DNA of 40,032 nucleotides, from the NCBI GenBank assembly GCA_002682825.1, contig NOKP01000074.1:13067-53098 (forward strand), given 5' to 3'. The position numbers were made by a program, and so were the translations under genes. The stretch is from Neonectria sp. B-13. Taxonomy: Eukaryota > Ascomycota > Sordariomycetes > Hypocreales > Nectriaceae. This document shows, piece after piece, positions 1-10,471 of the stretch; position 1 is the first letter of the stretch, and each line of letters opens with the position of its first letter. Below the pieces are notes generated by a model. It made no database searches. It was not told the DNA's origin and saw only the letters and a list, made by a program, of their open reading frames with translations.

Positions 1-327
1 AAAGGGTTTGAAGTCCAGGAGTCAAAGATAGCCTCCCTAAGCGCAAGGATCACCAGTCTGGAGGAGGAAGTCGGCCGGTTAAGTAGAGGCAAGAGGAGAA
101 GGGCCATACCCAATCCCAACAAGAAGTTCATGACATTAGCCGAGGCTCTAGTTGCTAGTGAAACTATTCCCGAGCCAAACAAAGCAAATGAAGAGGCAGC
201 GGCTGTTGAGGATGTGATCGAGGTGGGAGGGATGCAAGAGGATGAAAGTTCAAATTCGGAGGCGGAAGAGTTACCCGTCGTACGCACCCGCACAGGGCGT
301 GAAGTTAAAAGACCGAGAAAATATTAA
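1..327 (+). pseudogene. C-terminal end of a Fot1/Pogo-like DDE transposase (truncated by window start)
   Basis: An open frame runs from base 1 to the TAA at 325-327 (108 codons), so the gene begins outside the window. The visible part has a short heptad-like segment, then a basic patch followed by the PNPNKKF motif (about residues 38-44), an acidic linker, and a basic tail ending RTRTGREVKRPRKY. From family knowledge, this order (coiled coil, basic patch with PNPNK, acidic stretch, arginine-rich tail) is typical of the C-termini of fungal Pogo/Fot1 transposases. The DDE catalytic core is not in view, so I cannot say whether the element is active. The visible part has no stop or frameshift. 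The ATG at 130 is internal and not a start. Confidence 0.7.
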
Positions 328-484
328 ATTTTATTCAATTCTAAACTGAATTCCGGAAATCCTTTAACTTTTATTATTTTTGGTGACTTTTCCGCATGAG
401 GTTGAAAACTTGCATTTTGTATGGGGGAATTTTGTTTTTGGTGTACGGTAGGTGGGTATGACCGGTAGGTGGGTACTGCATGGT
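328..484 (+). mobile_element. 3' terminal region of the Pogo-like element
   Basis: Between the transposase stop and the start of the dispersed repeat at 484 lies an AT-rich tail ending in two near-copies of the 13-mer CGGTAGGTGGGTA (about 445-457 and 460-472), the kind of subterminal repeat seen in Pogo-type terminal inverted repeats. Homology between the flanking repeat and its second copy at 39226 begins exactly at the TA at 484-485, which fits insertion at a TA target. The opposite terminus is outside the window, so the inverted repeat itself cannot be confirmed. Confidence 0.5.
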
Positions 485-713
485 ACACTATTGCATGCTG
501 AACTTTGAAACAAGGCAACTGACCTCGAAGCTCTTCTGGCAGGACTGGAGATGCTCTTGAGACCCATACATCGATTCGGCGCCCTCCCGCGACTGGAGAC
601 CCCTGGCCCAACAGACTGGAACTGGGAGGACGGAGGCTCATTCGTCACTTCTGAGTGTTCAATCTCAAACCGCGAAAGCTGAAGCACATTGTCCATGGAC
701 CGGGCGTGCCAGT
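484..713. repeat. Dispersed repeat, copy A (less mutated)
   Basis: This block aligns from end to end with 39226-39694 once a solo LTR in the latter is removed. Differences are overwhelmingly G/A and C/T, with copy A holding the G or C (TGG here, TAG there), so copy B is the more RIP-altered one. Copy A lacks about 22 bp present in copy B (after the CCCAAC near 610-615). On the minus strand both copies have a short reading frame that starts MDNVL and continues through SRFEIE, interrupted by stops in copy B and by the 22 bp indel in copy A. I do not recognise the protein; it may be the end of another transposon's ORF. Confidence 0.75.
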
Positions 714-1180
714 CATCCGGAAGATGCAATGAAGATAATGTTAAGGGCAGGTCCCTCTGTTTTACATTGGCATTGGTGTAAGGAGGCAGGGCCGGCCAGA
801 AGCCGAGCCCTCGGCGACCTTACCTTATAATCAGTTGTGTGGCGCGATTTGGTAACGCTAGTTCGACATGGGAAACTCTCGAAACAACGATTGGTCCGGA
901 GCAGATGCGTCATGCCTTGTCTCTGCGGTCAACGGCCTTGATATCTCAGGTTGCAAGTCTACGGAGGAGGTGTCTGCTCGACAATCAATCCTGGTGGCAC
1001 AGGAACCAATGCCTATCTTGGACTTGATTGTGCATGTTGGGTTTAGAGTGGCTCGCTGAAGGTCGTCGTCTAGTCCAGTACCGGACAAAACTTGAAGTAT
1101 CGACCGGGGAAGCCTGAGAGGCGACTGGAAGAGGGCCTTAGATTCTGCCTTCTAGTCATTGGACAGGCAAGTACGACTTC
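714..1180. other. Intergenic, nothing recognised
   Basis: The two copies of the end repeat stop matching at 713. Short open frames on both strands overlap one another and have no recognisable motif or splice context. I see no gene here. Confidence 0.5.
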
Positions 1181-1555
1181 TTGAAGGATTACGACTGGTG
1201 TGGCATGGAGTTGTGGTTTCTAGATGTCAAGGGTGCCGATGTGCTTGAGCCACTGATGTGGTCCAGCAACTGGCTCAGCTTAAGCCACGCTTCGACCGTG
1301 GCTCTCATCAAAGTGCGAGTTCTGCTCGACTTGCAGGCTATTCAGAACGCGGCCAGAGTGCTCCATGGAACCGTGCCACCAGAGATTGTTGAGCTTGTTC
1401 GCCGTCGACTCGTTGGTAGCGTCGTCGAGGCACGTCCCGACATTCTCAAGAGCGGCACCGAGGAGATGGCTCGGCTTGCTGAATCCATCAAAGGCCAAAT
1501 AAGACAGCTCTACAAGGCCGTCGAAAAGTACAAACTTCTGGAAGTGGATGCTTGA
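1181..1555 (+). CDS. Unknown short ORF, possible gene remnant
   Basis: A 124-codon frame ends at 1553-1555. Its first ATG codes MELWFLD (1205). The segment near residues 66-90 (VPPEIVELVRRRL) has the look of an F-box-like helix (P-E-I-x-x-x-I/V), and the C-terminal 35 residues form an amphipathic helix rich in K, E and L. There is no clear promoter and no confirmed intron, and the same region is open on the minus strand. It could be the last exon of an F-box-type gene remnant or a chance frame; I favour a remnant and do not assign a function. Confidence 0.25.
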   Translation: MKDYDWCGMELWFLDVKGADVLEPLMWSSNWLSLSHASTVALIKVRVLLDLQAIQNAARVLHGTVPPEIVELVRRRLVGSVVEARPDILKSGTEEMARLAESIKGQIRQLYKAVEKYKLLEVDA

Positions 1556-3660
1556 TGATCCAGCTACTGCCACTGGTGACAGGCCTGAAGCTTACTCGGC
1601 TCATTCGCGAGAGAAGGCTTTTTTAACCATTGGGTACAATTATGCGTCGTGGGCTGAGACCCTTGGGGCTTTTGATATCATCAGGGCTTTAAGGAAGGTG
1701 CTCTGAATTTCGAAGCCAGTCCAAAAGACGCCTTCTATTTCATGTATCCGACAGATCAGAATTCAGTGACAGGTGAAAGTTGGGAAGAACAATTCACACG
1801 CATTAACCGTTGCATGTCATCTTAAGTACAAAATCTACATGAACCCTCCTCCATCTGTGGAGGCTTGAAGTGGCCCATGGCTTACACCTCATTTGCAATG
1901 GACCTTGGCTTTGCTCAAGCGGAAAGTCGCAATATAAGTAATTATTGTCAATGTTACCCTTTACAAAGGTTCCCCCTTGGAAAGCCAGGCCAACTGAGAT
2001 TGAACCTGGACACTCAATATAAGTATATATACCCTAACCTGGGCCCCCTCTGTGTCCTGTCAGACGGAGGAACCCATCGGAATGCATAGACTTGGTCAGA
2101 CCACTCGCACTCCATATGAGGCCTCCCAAGCCTGCATGCTAATTAGCTTAACGTCAGAGGTTGACCAAACATTACAACGAGAAAGTAGGCATTCAATCAA
2201 AGGATCTACCTTCCAAACACACTTCTCTTTTTTTTTCTTTTGGTAAGACGTCACATGTCCGGCTTCTCATTCATTCGTAATTCTTGCAAGCCCTCGTTTC
2301 ACTTGAAAAAGTTTCTTGGAAAAGGGCTCCAGGCAACGTGAGTATGAAGGTGCAGCGCTTGCGCTGAACAGGTGCGATCTGTGAGATCCAATTCTTTAGC
2401 TCCGTTGCTTTTCGCCCCAATTGGAATCTAGCCTTGCCTGGCCGCCTACTGTTGTGTAACGTGACGATGTCAACAGCAGTCGCGGCCCCTTATTGACCAC
2501 ATGTGACGCCTTGACCGCTGGTTTTATGCCTTGTGGTCTCATCAAAAAGTGTAGCTTCAGATGTGCTCGGCAAAGATAATGTAGCGAGTTGTGCGGCTGT
2601 TCGTTGACGCCGGAGGCCTACTAGTTACTAGGAGACTGTCCACTCCGACCCCAGTGATCGGCTCTCAACCATGCGTGGATCGTTGATCAAGAAACTGTAT
2701 TTGTCATTGGTTGGGGTACAATCACGGAGAATACCGATTCCAGACCGAGGTATTGCTGTGTGACATTGCTATACGTCGAACATCAAAGAAGTAAGATGGA
2801 TTAGGAGACCCCAATAGGAGACCTAAAGAAACAGTTTCAACTCATAATAAATAGTTTTACTCTATGCCGCCTCCTAAGTCTAGTTAGGTTTCTGGTAATG
2901 GCTTGGTGAGGGCCTCATCGAGACGATGAGACGCGTTCGACAGGCTCATTGATGTCAAATTCCACAAGGTCGTATCATGTTTTTATTTTGTTTTAGCCCA
3001 ACTAATTACTAAGGCCAAAATAATTGTATCAGACGTAATGCATGCTGCCACTCCCTACAGCCCTTAGTTCGACACAAGGTAAATACCAGAGTCCAGCTTG
3101 GTCTTAATTCACGAGTTAGCAGGCCAGGGGTGGAAGGTCACTCATGGCACTACAGTTGTATTGTAGACGGAATCGAGAATCGTGCGGATTCAGTCTGATT
3201 CACACTGAGTGCTGGCTTAGGGCAGAACTACGTTGTAGCCCAGATCCCACGGAGAGTTTAGTTTGTCCTCCTCATTCTAGCGTACTGCGTAATGACCAGT
3301 ACGTGAGCCCGGGTAACTCTATTTACCCAATGGTTATACGATTGGTATATTAGGGGCTGGCATGATGGATTCCTGTAGGAGGCAAAAAGGGAGGTTGCAT
3401 TTGCTCTCCAGCCTTCCCACCCCTCCGCCCACTTCTTTTTTCCCCTGACTGTGATCGGTGGATATGCAACCTAACAGACTACACCTACAGAAAAAAACAA
3501 TGAGAAAACCTCATAGCGTGTAGCTGGATAGGTAGCAGTCCTAGAACACGCTCCTGCGAGGTAGCGTCACCCTCTCGAAAACTAAGGCTTTTCTGTATTC
3601 CAAGCTTAGAGACTGAATCCCCGGCATGTCTACGGTTGCACCAATTGTGTAAAACGAACG
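1556..3660. other. Long non-coding stretch, nothing recognised
   Basis: No frame longer than about 75 codons with convincing content. There is a poly-T tract at 2227-2240. I found no tRNA, no transposon motif and no repeat shared with the rest of the window. Confidence 0.5.
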
Positions 3661-3726
3661 AGCTTGGAGGGGAAAACATACGGTGGTTTCATCAGCGATG
3701 CTATTGAGAGCTCGTCGCCCAACAAA

Positions 3727-3879
3727 ATGGATGCCTTAGGGAACTCCTACAAACAAGACGGAGGTAACGCCTTTGCTTTGGTTCTCCTGTTCTTCTTTTT
3801 CCTTCCTCTTGTTGCGGTCATGGCTACTCTTCTGATGATTTCTTTCGATGGGGACATTGTGGATGGGAAGAGTCTATGA
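3727..3879 (+). CDS. Possible 50-residue single-pass membrane peptide
   Basis: From the ATG at 3727 a frame of 50 codons encodes a hydrophilic N-terminus (about 16 residues), one strongly hydrophobic segment rich in L, F and V (about residues 17-38) and a short acidic tail. That is the shape of a small tail-anchored or single-span peptide. The frame is open upstream to 3664. There is no supporting splice or promoter signal, and a hydrophobic run can arise by chance from a TC-rich tract, which is visible here (TTCTTCTTTTTCC). Low confidence. Confidence 0.2.
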   Translation: MDALGNSYKQDGGNAFALVLLFFFFLPLVAVMATLLMISFDGDIVDGKSL

Positions 3880-4129
3880 GGTGGCCTATGGCGGTTGTGA
3901 GTGTCTGGAATCCTCGTTTATCGGCCCAATGCTAGGCGACTTCACGGTTCATGCTACTCCATAGAACCTGGTGGTTTAAGAGACAGGGCCGTTGGAATTA
4001 TTGATAGATTTCTTCCCTTTCCTTGGCCGTTAACCAGAGCCGGTCGTAGCCACTGAGGGAAATAGCCCCTAGACCAAGTCCCTGCGCAATAAGGGCTCGA
4101 CTAAGTCTCTCCGGCCCAAAGATGGCCAC
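3880..4129. other. Intergenic, nothing recognised
   Basis: No coding frame or repeat identified before the duplicated block that starts near 4130. Confidence 0.4.
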
Positions 4130-4400
4130 CGTTGTCCATTGCCTATCGTACCTAGTTATCTCTTCTCTCGAAGGTATCTACTAGCTTATTCCCCACCTCC
4201 TCACTTCACCTAAAGCCCTCTAGTTGTGTTGCATCGATCCCAAGTGGCCTTCCCGTGTCTCTCCAATCCTTACATTTACTCGGACACTTGCACCCATCAC
4301 GCCGTGAGACAGCCGGATGAACTCACTACTTACTCTCGCAATGGTGCTGTACGCCGGCAGGACCCAATGCGTCATGACCGTGAAGAGGTCGATAGGAACC
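4130..4400. repeat. Duplicated block, copy 1 (partner at about 17660-17900)
   Basis: Shares colinear stretches with 17660-17900: GTTGTCC-TTGCCTATC at the start, CCTCCTCACTTCAC in the middle, and a CGCCGTGAGACAGCCGGA-like segment at the end, at my estimate of roughly 65-70% identity. On the minus strand both copies end in related peptide segments (RLSHGVMGA here, RLPRGITGL there), suggesting decayed paralogues of one minus-strand coding exon. The minus-strand frame 4531-4220 (103 codons) covers this copy. I do not recognise the protein. Confidence 0.45.
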
Positions 4401-4536
4401 AACACACTTGAGATTGCTTGAACTTGGCTCAACGGCGTGCCATATTGAAGTTGAAGATGGCCTCTACTGATCGAGAACTGAAGTTTGAAACCGTCTAACG
4501 GAATGTACACGCTTGCGAGCCGAGTGACCACAGCAG

Positions 4537-5820
4537 GTGGATAGGTGCGGACAGAGTACCCTGGTAGTACTCTTCAGGCTTCTCAAGGACTCGGAAAGGG
4601 ATCTCCTGCTTTACTTCGCCTTGGTCCTCGGTTTGTTATCTCCATTGTTCTACCTCATCCAGAGCTATTCTTTTGAACTGTTTGGGGCAGCTAAAAGCAG
4701 CCAGCCGTTCATACGAGCTGGAGTCAACGCGGTAGTCGACCTCGCAAGTGACGCCAGTTGGTCGATTTTCCAGGTCCAATGGGAAGATCAAGTCCACACT
4801 GCGATGGACGAATCTGTCCACCCTGATCGCAAGAAGGTTTGCCGAAAGGCAGACTCTTTTTGCGTCGTCCTCGAGAGCGTCACGTCTCAAAGATGGTTGG
4901 CATTGCTTGCACCGTCATCAGCGTACCACTACACGCCGCGGTACTCGTTGGAGTTTTACTCTTCTTCGTTGGAATGTCACGTATCTATGTGTATATCTAC
5001 ATGGAATTGACGGAGGAAGTACAGCGGCTAAAGCGGCAGGCGTAGGATGAAAGGTGATGGGGCTACCTTCTTCAACAAGGAAGTGGAAGAACAAATGACT
5101 GACGAATCTATATCCAAACGCAGCGAGTGCACGGGCATCCCGAATACCCACGATGACGAACCTTTAGCCGATCCCGAAGTACATCCACCGACGCGGAGTC
5201 CTCTGACAACTTTCGAATCACGACTGCCTCCGAACCCGCTGACGCCTATACCGACATGGAACATGCCCACAAACACGTGAACGAGTCAATCAATCGCCCC
5301 GCAGCAGCCGCCTACATATCCATGTTAAAGAGACAAGAAAAAGGACCATCTTTGCTAAGCTGTTCTAGGTTAGCCCCTCTCCTCCTTTACTGTACTGAAC
5401 AGAGTGACTCAACGGCGTGGCTCAAACTTTTCGACAAACAAGCAGATGTGGGTGATGTGTGGATGAATTTTTACAGCGGCTGCCGAAGACATTGGAACTT
5501 GGGGACAATATTTTCGAATCAAGTCGAGAGCGAGAGCTCGCACGACTCAAGGCACTAGAGGTGCCAGCGGCTCCACAACATACGTAATACGGAGCGCAAG
5601 AGATGTTGCGGCACAAACGATCAATCTCCTTTTCCATCTTGGCGTGCTTGGATCGCTTGCCGATGCGCTTGGAGTTAAACTCGATTTTACACTCGAGCTT
5701 GAGGCGGTTAGACCGGGAGCAGCTCTGGAATGGACTAGTTGCAGCAAGTCGGGCTGTGCGACGGACTTTGGGCTACCGCACAGGGGTAGCTCTTCCTATC
5801 GCGTCCCCAGAAGTTAGACG
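4537..5820 (+). pseudogene. Decayed or multi-exon membrane protein, family unknown
   Basis: Three plus-strand frames in succession look protein-like. Frame 4537-5010 has a hydrophobic segment (LLLYFALVLGLLSPLFYLI) and then a soluble part. Frame 4839-5045 holds a second strong transmembrane segment (about 4899-4995) followed by the coiled ELTEEVQRLKRQA. A frame from about 5476 to 5819, after a plausible acceptor (TTTTTACAG), gives a segment ending in KLDFTLELEAV and a Cys-containing tail. Joining these requires frame changes that I could not turn into clean GT-AG introns, so either the gene has several introns or it is broken. It reads as a fungal multi-pass membrane protein; I do not recognise the family. 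The downstream frame at 5603 is another phase of the same stretch. Confidence 0.35.
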
Positions 5821-6291
5821 AACAGGTCGGTCCAGCAGATGGGGTATACGAACAGTGAGGTACTACGTGCTGAGGGAACAGATCGCAGGGAGAGTGCTAG
5901 ACGCGAGGTCGGCGCGGAAATTTGTTAGGTGTAGGAGAGGCCACCATGCCTGCTAGGCTGTACAGCTGCTGGAAAAGCTACCGTTGGCAAAGAGACCGAG
6001 GTCGTGTGGGGAGGGGCGGAAGGCGAACGGCCTGAAGGCAAGGAGAGAGATTTGAATTGAGGAGGGGGCCCCAACCAACAAATCTTTGCAATAAGATAGG
6101 TAGTTGGAGACAAAAATGAAACACTGAATCGCAATGGAACGATGAGAACGTGTCGCCTACATTGATGGTACGCAGGTGATGAAATTAGGCATTGCGTACC
6201 TGAAATGAACAAAAGCCGATTTTCGGGCGACAAGGAACGCAATGTTCAGTTCTGTCCTTCCATGTCTGGCCTCACTCACCATTACACTCTG
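5821..6291. other. Intergenic, nothing recognised
   Basis: Short frames only (largest 105 codons on the minus strand at 5925-6242, without motif). Includes a purine-rich G tract near 6060-6070. Confidence 0.4.
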
Positions 6292-7070
6292 GGATGTTGT
6301 TGTTAGGGCTTGACGGGTGTTGGGGCATGGCATAGACCATGTGAGTTACCCCTGATGACACGCTTTCCAAATCGGGTCAAATACCCATGCATTCCACCTG
6401 TTGTGCATGGTTGCAATGTGCCTCCGGTAAGAGCGGGTAGATCATGCGCCAAGAAATCAGAAAGTCAGAATAGGATAAGATCAGCGCACATCACTAGACG
6501 GCTTACCTTGCATGATCAGCCCCCTGCAACATGCCTCGGTCAAGGGCTAGGGTCCCTGTACTGAATAGCTACATCGCGATACCTCGGGCGGACCACATTT
6601 CTCTCGGTATCTCGACCCCTCGAGAGTCTCCCCTCTTACGCACATCCAAAGAGGTTAGCTCAAGGTGCATTTACCGGATCCTAGCATATCTGCCGCCGGG
6701 CCCGTTCTTCATAAAAGACCGGGTCTCACGCCCCAGTTGTACTGAATCAAGTCACCTAATGTATCCCTACTCAAGCGCCCCGTAACCTCCAACAGCCTCC
6801 AGTAAAAACAGAGCGACCTTGCGCCAAGAAATCAGAAAATCAGAGTGGGTTAAGATGAGCGTACATCACAGACAGCGAGGACGCTTTCCCCGTCGCTAAT
6901 GCTTGCTTTGCATGGTATCAGCTCATGACCCCTTGCACTATGCCCCCGGCAAAAGCGGGGCAACCAGTCGCCAAGAAATCAGAAAACCAAGACAGGTGAA
7001 GATCAGCGCAGCTCACAGACGGCGAGGACACTTTCTCTGTCGCTAATGTTTGCTTTGCATGGTAAGGAGC
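6292..7070. repeat. Degenerate repeat array, locus 1
   Basis: A recurring unit centred on CGCCAAGAAATCAGAAA begins at 6447, 6822 and 6969 (147 bp between the last two). The unit continues with GATCAGCGCACATCAC, a segment near GCGAGGAC-CTTTC, the motif GTCGCTAATG-TTGCTTTGCATGG and a GGCAAAAGCGG-like element. The lead-in AGGGCTTGACGGG and GTTGGGGCATGGCA (about 6306-6332) recurs at 16926-16952. Relative to locus 2 this copy carries two extra segments, about 47 bp near 6351-6397 and about 262 bp at 6538-6799. No coding frame is conserved between loci, so I treat it as non-coding repeat. Confidence 0.7.
6538..6799. mobile_element. ~260 bp insertion inside the repeat array, flanked by imperfect direct repeats
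   Basis: Locus 2 (about 17098-17112) is uninterrupted where locus 1 carries about 260 bp of unrelated sequence. The flanks are CAACATGCCTC (6527-6537) and CAACAGCCTC (6790-6799), a match broken by a single base, consistent with a target-site duplication. There is no ORF, A-tail or clear terminal inverted repeat, so it might be a short non-autonomous element or a filler insertion. Confidence 0.45.
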
Positions 7071-8744
7071 AGTATCAGCCGTCGACCATTGTCCTCTTCC
7101 TCACGCGCGTTCACAACGACGAATGGCGTGAGCTCTTTGCCTCCCGATAATCCGGCGCGGCGTGTACAAACCGTCACTTTTCGTTTGCAACTCTTCAATG
7201 TGACAGACCCGCCGTGTCTGCTTTTCCTCTGTCGGGGAATCGATGCCGTCATGTCCTCACGGAACAGGATGGACTTCTCATCCTGGCTAGGCCGAAATGC
7301 GGCAACCATTGGTGTGGGGGTCATTGTGGGAGCAATAAGTATCGTCTAGGGATGAGGCACAGGGAGCGGAATAGAGGTACTACGTACTCCGTACATCCGT
7401 GCAGGGAAGGCTACACTCCAGGTCACAGCAGTGCCGGTGTGCCACTCCTACCAGATGCCTCGCTAGTCCTCTCGGGGTGGCCCGTACCGGGGGGTGAGGA
7501 CAATCATCAGTCACGTCGGTTTCACTTGGCAAACCATGACAGGAATGGACCGCCAGCTAGGCTCAGACTCTACTATGTATGCACTAGTCAACTACTGTAG
7601 GGCCACAGTTACACAAGTGACGCTGCGTTTGGATGATTGGGCGTCAGACATAGCTGCATGACAGCCCCAATATAATAACGTCTTCTTTCCTCTTCTCCCT
7701 TTCCAATACCCTGCGCCTCGTCAGCCTCCAATAAGACTTGAGACGGCTTGGGGATGGTTCGGTAACTGCCCAACACAAGCACAGGGCGAGCTTGATCATG
7801 CGACGCGACCTATGACAGGATCGGATATCCCTCTCCTCCTTTGGGCGGCAAAAGGAATTGGACTAGCGCTGTTTTTCTACAGCGCTATTGACAGCCAGCT
7901 TCCATTCAGCTTCATCCGAGCCGTCTTCGTTCGTCAAAGGGACTACTGTGGGAGCATTGATCGCAAAATGACTTGTCACTACGTGTGGCGGGACGAGACT
8001 GGCATTCTGCATATCGACCAGGAACATATGACCTTAGGGTGAGAGATGATTGGGAAGCTTCCTCAGGCCACGAAATACCTATCACCACGGCTATCGTGTA
8101 CAGTAGGATGTAGTTCACTCTTGGCATGGCGTATACCGCATCTCGACGATGGCCTAGGGTTTCTCGACCTGTTGGCCCCCACATCTTAAGGCTCACGATC
8201 GCCGGATCCCGCATGGTTAATACGGAGGGAACTAAACAGCCAATCAACGAGGCTGGTCACCCAACTATCGGCAGTCTAGAAGCATGAAACGACACTAGCC
8301 TGTCGAGAAAGCCTATTCTGTCAACATGCATTTCCTCCTGCCAGGCGCTTCAGGGACTAGGATCCAATGCAATTGAATCCCAAGCTGGCAAGGGATGGTC
8401 CTTGCGATATTCGTACATGGCAGTCAAGCTGGCAATCTGCTCCTCATCAGTATACATAAATGAGGCGTCTGCGTAGGAAACGAATCCGTGTCACGACGCC
8501 CTCGACCCTCTAATTACTACATGCTTGGTGCTATGTATACCACCTACCACTTCCTGCTGCAACACAATTCGCCTTTACGCCTTCTCCTACTTCGCTATCC
8601 AGCACTTATTGTCTCTGCTGCCGTGCTTGATCGTTGTACGCAGCATCGCTCACTCAATCCAGATTCGGTGCAGAATCACACCAAATTTCGGATACAAGAA
8701 CGAGCTACTCTGTGCAGCCCGCAGATTTACCCATACCCGTCGAA
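7071..8744. other. Gene-poor stretch before the RRM gene
   Basis: Several overlapping frames of 75-130 codons (for example 7214-7600 plus and 7324-7043 minus) compete on both strands and show no domain. Directly upstream of the RRM gene (about 8540-8744) the gene's own frame stays protein-like, rich in P, S, T and A, but has a TGA at 8628-8630, so the true start may be farther upstream with an unrecognised intron. Confidence 0.4.
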
Positions 8745-9636
8745 ATGAACCCGCCAACGCAGATGGACGTTGGTCCTGGGAACCAGACGGGCGTGTACTA
8801 CATCACAATATGTAACGTGGGTGGCCTTTGCATGTTTCTATTTCCGTGGCATGAGCCTGACATAACCTACAGCTGCCGTTTGGAACCTCTTGGAAGGAAT
8901 TGAAAGCCTGGCTACGGCCGACCTGCCCCGTTGAACGCATAGAAGTATTCGAGATTAGCACATCTGCATGGGTCTGCGTCCGTGGCCAATACAACTTTGA
9001 GAAAGCATGGGGTATGCTGCTTCCTTGGCCCTCACTTCTTTTACTGGCAGCAGTGCTGACGCATAATTAGGCATTCTTAATGGTGGCACCTTCTACGGAC
9101 GCTCCATTATCGCATCCGACAAGAATACGGCCGAGTCCATCAAGATAAAGGTGACTGACGAAGCCTGGCACAAGCAAATGGCCTTAGAGCAATGTAAGTT
9201 GAAAGTCTCGCGCTTCCCACAACAGGCTCGATGGGACCTGGTGGCCGCCTGGATTGAGCGTAAGGTTGGGTCTTACGGGATAGTAAGTTGTGACATACCC
9301 AAAAACGAGGACAGCAAATACCTTCGAGGCTATGCCGAAATTGTTTTCGAAAGTGCCAAACAAGCCGCAATGGCAATGGGCGTTCTGAGCACGGCACGCT
9401 TTGAGAAAAAGAAAGTCACACCTTGTCTTGCACCAGTGACTACCGGGCTGTCTGGAAGCAGACCCAGTGAGCATGACCTGAGCGAGAGGAGCCACCCCCC
9501 TGAGTCCTCGTCAAACATACGCAAGGAAGTGGAGTGGAGCAGCAAAAATTCCGGCCAGGTCGTCATCGTCAATGGGACGTCCCGAGTACCCATTTCTAGC
9601 CAACAAGGGTTAAACGACCCAGCCCCCGGGCATTAA
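8745..9636 (+). CDS. Protein with two RRM-like RNA-binding domains, three exons
   Basis: Modelled as exons 8745-8816, 8873-9011 and 9071-9636 (258 aa), with introns of 56 bp (GTGGGT...CTGACATAACCTACAG) and 59 bp (GTATGC...GCTGAC...TTAG) that keep phase. Residues about 17-85 form a first RRM-like fold: VYYITICN as strand 1 (RNP2 position), LPFGTSW, then VCVRGQYNFEKAW in the RNP1 region, then NGGTFYGRSI. Residues about 100-180 form a second one (CKLKVSRFP, LRGYAEIVFES as the RNP1 region). Aromatic RNP residues are only partly present. The tail is Ser/Pro-rich. The family resembles fungal RRM proteins of unknown target; a role in binding RNA is inference. The 5' splice site GTGGGT is unusual, and the start is chosen as the first ATG in frame after an upstream stop. 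Confidence 0.7.
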
Positions 9637-10471
9637 CTCACCGGTTATCATCATAGTCACTTTGGATACCAACGACACGCAGCCCTCCTTCAAGCTGCTT
9701 TCAAGAGTGCTTCATGGGGTCTCGCTTTTCTGCTTGCTGCCCTGCTTCTCCGAGTCCGTCTCTCACGTCTCCATCTCTGGGCCGAACTGCCCAACCACAA
9801 AGGCCCAGGATCGACAAGATGGGCAGTCGTGTATACTCGATCTTGATACTAGAAAGCTCCACATCATCTTATTTCTTGTGGTGCCTTGAACGGATCGTGA
9901 AACCTTCTTCAAAAACTCATTGGTCACATACACCGTGTACACAATGAAGTCACAGGTATCCGTGTCATATGTTAAGATTCTCAACGTGACGTCTTGGAAG
10001 TTGGGACTGGGTGAAACGCCCCTTTTAGGAGTTATTGGCGAGTTTGTCTACGATTAAGGCGCTGGCGTAGAGTAGAAGACAGTCACGAACGAAAAAGATA
10101 CACGTTATTGTTGGACAAAGATGTGTTCATGTAACAGATGTCGCGAAATAATCTTATAGTAGTTCAGCCATAGCGAGATGAAGACTTTGCCTTAATTATC
10201 ATTTGGCCACCAGGTTTCCCCTGGTACTATTGCATTAGACCGAGAATGCTGTAAAAGAAGAGTAGCCCAAAGTCGTTTTCTAAGCTTGGTGTAAGCATCA
10301 AAGTCTGCTTTATGTATTTTAAGCAAAAAGGAGGCCGTCATACCAGAGTCAACTCATTCCTCCAGTACAGTATCTTTACCATTGGCCGCTGATTCCTCTC
10401 CATCTGCCTGTTCAGAACCCTCTATAGTGAGCTTTGCGAATGCCAAGATCCCATCATCGGGTCTGTAAGAC
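9637..10471. other. Intergenic, nothing recognised
   Basis: Includes the 3' flank of the RRM gene. No frame above 77 codons and no motif. Confidence 0.4.
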
